From Spirochaetes bacterium ADurb.Bin110 (GTDB lineage: Bacteria; Spirochaetota; Spirochaetia; Treponematales; Rectinemataceae), in contig MWDY01000241.1 of the NCBI GenBank assembly GCA_002070755.1, positions 1 to 6,974 on the forward strand: a DNA stretch of 6,974 bases. The letters are read 5' to 3'. The notes beneath the pieces are model-generated. The model made no database searches and had not been told where the DNA came from. It saw only the letters and a list, made by a program, of their open reading frames with translations. The position numbers and the translations under genes were made by a program. How positions within the stretch are numbered: position 1 is the first letter of the stretch; each line of letters begins with the position of its first letter. Below are positions 5,288-6,974 of this stretch, one piece after another.

Positions 5288-6579
5288 TGGCGGCGCTTTT
5301 GGTATTCGGAGTTTTTATCCTCCTCATTATTATAGGGGTTCCGATTGCTACATCGCTTGGTACCGCGGCAATCGGTGCAATAATGAATTATGATCTTGGA
5401 ATGTCCATGATATCGAGAAATTTCGAGGCCAATATCGCCAAATTCCCCCTCGTCGCAATCCCGTTTTTCATACTTGCCGGGGTGCTCATGGACAAGTCGA
5501 AAATAGTCGATGGCATTGCGCGCTTTTTGATATTGCTCACTGGAAAGAGCCGTGGCGGATTGGCAATAGCCGCAGTGATAGCTTGCATTTTCTGGGGAGC
5601 TGTCTCGGGCTCAGGTCCAGCGACTGCCGCTGCACTTGGGCTTGTATTCATAACTCCCATGATAAAGCAGGGCTACAATAAATATTTCGCAGCAACTACC
5701 ATTGCTGCTGGCGCGGGGCTTTCGATCATCATACCTCCTTCGATTTCCTTCATAGTCTATGGCCAAATAACCAGTGTATCTGTTGGAGCTTTATTCTTGG
5801 GCGGTATTATCCCAGGGGTATTAGTGGGAGTTTTCCTTATAGGAGTAGTCTATATTATATCGAGAAAAAATAATTATCGGGGAGCGGAAAAATCTGGCAC
5901 TCCAAAGGAGATATTAAAAGCCTTTGTCGATTCGCTTTGGGCGCTTTTTGCTCCTGTCATAATTCTCGGTTCGATATATTTGGGAATTGCTACACCTACG
6001 GAAGCAGCCATCATGGGAGTATTCTATGCCCTATTTGTTGGAATATTCATCTATCATACCTTGACAATCGATGTGATTTATCAGGCTCTTGTAGATACGG
6101 TGGTTTCCTCTGCAGTGGTCATGTTCGTGGTCTCGATGGCCGGCATATTCTCTTGGGCGGCAGCCACACTAGGCGTCATCGATGCAGCTGCCAATCTCAT
6201 TTCGAGCATAACAACAAATCAGCTCGTTTTCATGTTCCTCACAATGATTGTCATGCTCATTGCTGGAATGTTCCTCGATGCAATCTCGATAACCAACGTA
6301 TTTATGCCTATGATAATGCCCGCTTTGCTTGCGCTCCACATCGATCCGCTCTATTTTGGAATTTGCCTCACAGTCTCGCTTGCCATCGGTCAGATTACAC
6401 CGCCGGTTGCAGTGAATTTGTACGTCACTGCTAATCTCATCCATAGCAACATCAACAATGAGATGGTTAAATTCGTGCTCCCCATGGTGTATGCATCTGT
6501 TCTTGCTCTTATTCTTATTGTATTGATACCACAGCTTTCTCTATTCATTCCCGTTATCTCGAAATTATACATACCATGA
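5287..6579 (+). CDS. dctM: TRAP transporter large membrane subunit, DctM family
   Basis: This 430-residue, very hydrophobic inner-membrane protein has roughly a dozen membrane segments. It is the transport channel subunit of the TRAP system and moves substrate inward, driven by a sodium or proton gradient. Conserved segments are AIPFFILAGVLMDKS (57-71), GAVSGSGPATAAALG (104-118), IIPPSISFIVYG (148-159), ATPTEAAIMGVFYAL (235-249), GMFLDAISI (327-335) and GQITPPVAVNLYVTA (368-382). The repeated glycine/proline/serine-rich hairpins in the two halves are typical of the elevator-type ion transporter fold of this family. Length matches the usual ~425-430 residues. GGAGG at 5275-5279, inside dctQ, supports the start, which overlaps the dctQ stop by one base. 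The next gene begins 17 bases after the stop, with no terminator between, so the operon continues. Confidence 0.97.
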   Translation: MAALLVFGVFILLIIIGVPIATSLGTAAIGAIMNYDLGMSMISRNFEANIAKFPLVAIPFFILAGVLMDKSKIVDGIARFLILLTGKSRGGLAIAAVIACIFWGAVSGSGPATAAALGLVFITPMIKQGYNKYFAATTIAAGAGLSIIIPPSISFIVYGQITSVSVGALFLGGIIPGVLVGVFLIGVVYIISRKNNYRGAEKSGTPKEILKAFVDSLWALFAPVIILGSIYLGIATPTEAAIMGVFYALFVGIFIYHTLTIDVIYQALVDTVVSSAVVMFVVSMAGIFSWAAATLGVIDAAANLISSITTNQLVFMFLTMIVMLIAGMFLDAISITNVFMPMIMPALLALHIDPLYFGICLTVSLAIGQITPPVAVNLYVTANLIHSNINNEMVKFVLPMVYASVLALILIVLIPQLSLFIPVISKLYIP

Positions 6580-6596
6580 GCATAAGGAGGTGCTCG

Positions 6597-6974
6597 ATGT
6601 CAGAGACGAAAAATCCCTTTCCTAATCGCTTTGATTCTTTGCTAGTCGAAGAAAAGATAAAGATGCTCGAGACAATGATTCGCATAAGAACATTCGAGAC
6701 TCATGTAGAAGAGCTTTTCATGAACAAAAAAATCTTCGGCTTTGTTCATCTCTATATAGGAGAAGAAGCTATAGCAACAGGAGTGATGGCAAACCTACGC
6801 ACCGACGACTACATCACCTCGACGCACCGCGGACATGGACATGCCATTGCAAAAGGTGCGAATACCAGTAGGATGATGGCTGAATTATTCGGTAGAAAAA
6901 CCGGCTACTGCAAAGGCAAGGGTGGCTCAATGCATATTGCCGATTTCTCTATCGGCATGCTTGGAGCAAATGGT
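6597..6974 (+). CDS. acoA: TPP-dependent dehydrogenase E1 component alpha subunit (acetoin dehydrogenase AcoA-like), partial
   Basis: The first 126 residues are present; the gene runs off the right edge. The sequence matches the start of the alpha subunit of 2-oxoacid/acetoin dehydrogenase E1, a thiamine diphosphate enzyme that cleaves its substrate and passes the acyl group to the lipoyl E2. Landmarks are MIRIRTFE (27-34), HLYIGEEAIATGV (51-63), DDYITSTHRGHGHAIAKG (70-87), MMAELFGRKTGYCKGKGGSM (93-112) and GMLGANG (120-126). The THRGHGHxIAKG and CKGKGGSMHIAD wording is closer to AcoA than to pyruvate dehydrogenase PdhA as I remember them, but the substrate is not proven. The TPP-binding GDG motif lies beyond the window. 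AAGGAGG at 6584-6590 sets the ATG. It lies 17 bases after dctM with no terminator, so it is probably co-transcribed with the transporter. The beta subunit, E2 and E3 would be expected next. Confidence 0.88.
   Translation, partial: MSETKNPFPNRFDSLLVEEKIKMLETMIRIRTFETHVEELFMNKKIFGFVHLYIGEEAIATGVMANLRTDDYITSTHRGHGHAIAKGANTSRMMAELFGRKTGYCKGKGGSMHIADFSIGMLGANG

Noticed and set aside
5937..6434. Plus-strand frame of 165 codons inside dctM
   Set aside because: It is an alternative frame of the DctM membrane helices, rich in Cys/His/Ser with no domain logic, whereas dctM itself is conserved throughout.

Overview
The window reads as a bacterial chromosome segment with tightly packed genes, strong AGGAGG-type ribosome binding sites and short gaps inside operons. 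The gene content (a tripartite TRAP carboxylate transporter beside a TPP-dependent 2-oxoacid/acetoin dehydrogenase-type E1, an arginine biosynthesis pair, and arsenic-methylation gene remnants) suits a heterotrophic, probably anaerobic bacterium. My impression from the ArgG, ArgH and TRAP proteins is a spirochaete-like organism, but that is a guess from memory and not shown by the sequence.

Layout. (1) Positions 1-653 are a scrambled accessory patch. An internal fragment of an arsenite methyltransferase gene (arsM) ends at a stop at 135-137. A small CopG-type antitoxin gene without a visible toxin follows (207-485). Then comes a fragment carrying only the N-terminal 21 codons of an arsM (539-604). 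The two arsM pieces are in the same orientation but in the wrong order for one interrupted gene, so two copies or a rearrangement must be involved. (2) Positions 654-3329, minus strand, hold the argG-argH operon. The two enzymes perform the last two steps of arginine biosynthesis (citrulline + aspartate to argininosuccinate, then arginine + fumarate). argG is upstream and only 6 bases separate the two genes. (3) Positions 3330-3627 are a 298-base AT-rich divergent control region serving argGH leftward and the transporter rightward. It contains plausible promoters for both directions, an ARG-box-like site near argG, and several small inverted repeats. (4) Positions 3628-6579, plus strand, encode a complete TRAP transporter: periplasmic binding protein DctP, small membrane subunit DctQ and large membrane subunit DctM. 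A hairpin-plus-T-run terminator sits between dctP and dctQ, a layout expected to give more binding protein than membrane subunits. (5) From 6597 to the end is the first 126 codons of a TPP-dependent dehydrogenase E1 alpha subunit, closest in motif content to acetoin dehydrogenase AcoA. It starts 17 bases after dctM with its own strong ribosome binding site.

How the genes work together. DctPQM should import a carboxylate using an ion gradient, and the following E1 alpha gene suggests that the imported compound is a 2-oxoacid, or feeds an acetoin/2-oxoacid dehydrogenase complex whose other subunits lie beyond the right edge. argGH is a separate biosynthetic unit sharing only the divergent control region. 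I see no CRISPR array, tRNA, rRNA, complete insertion sequence or phage gene.
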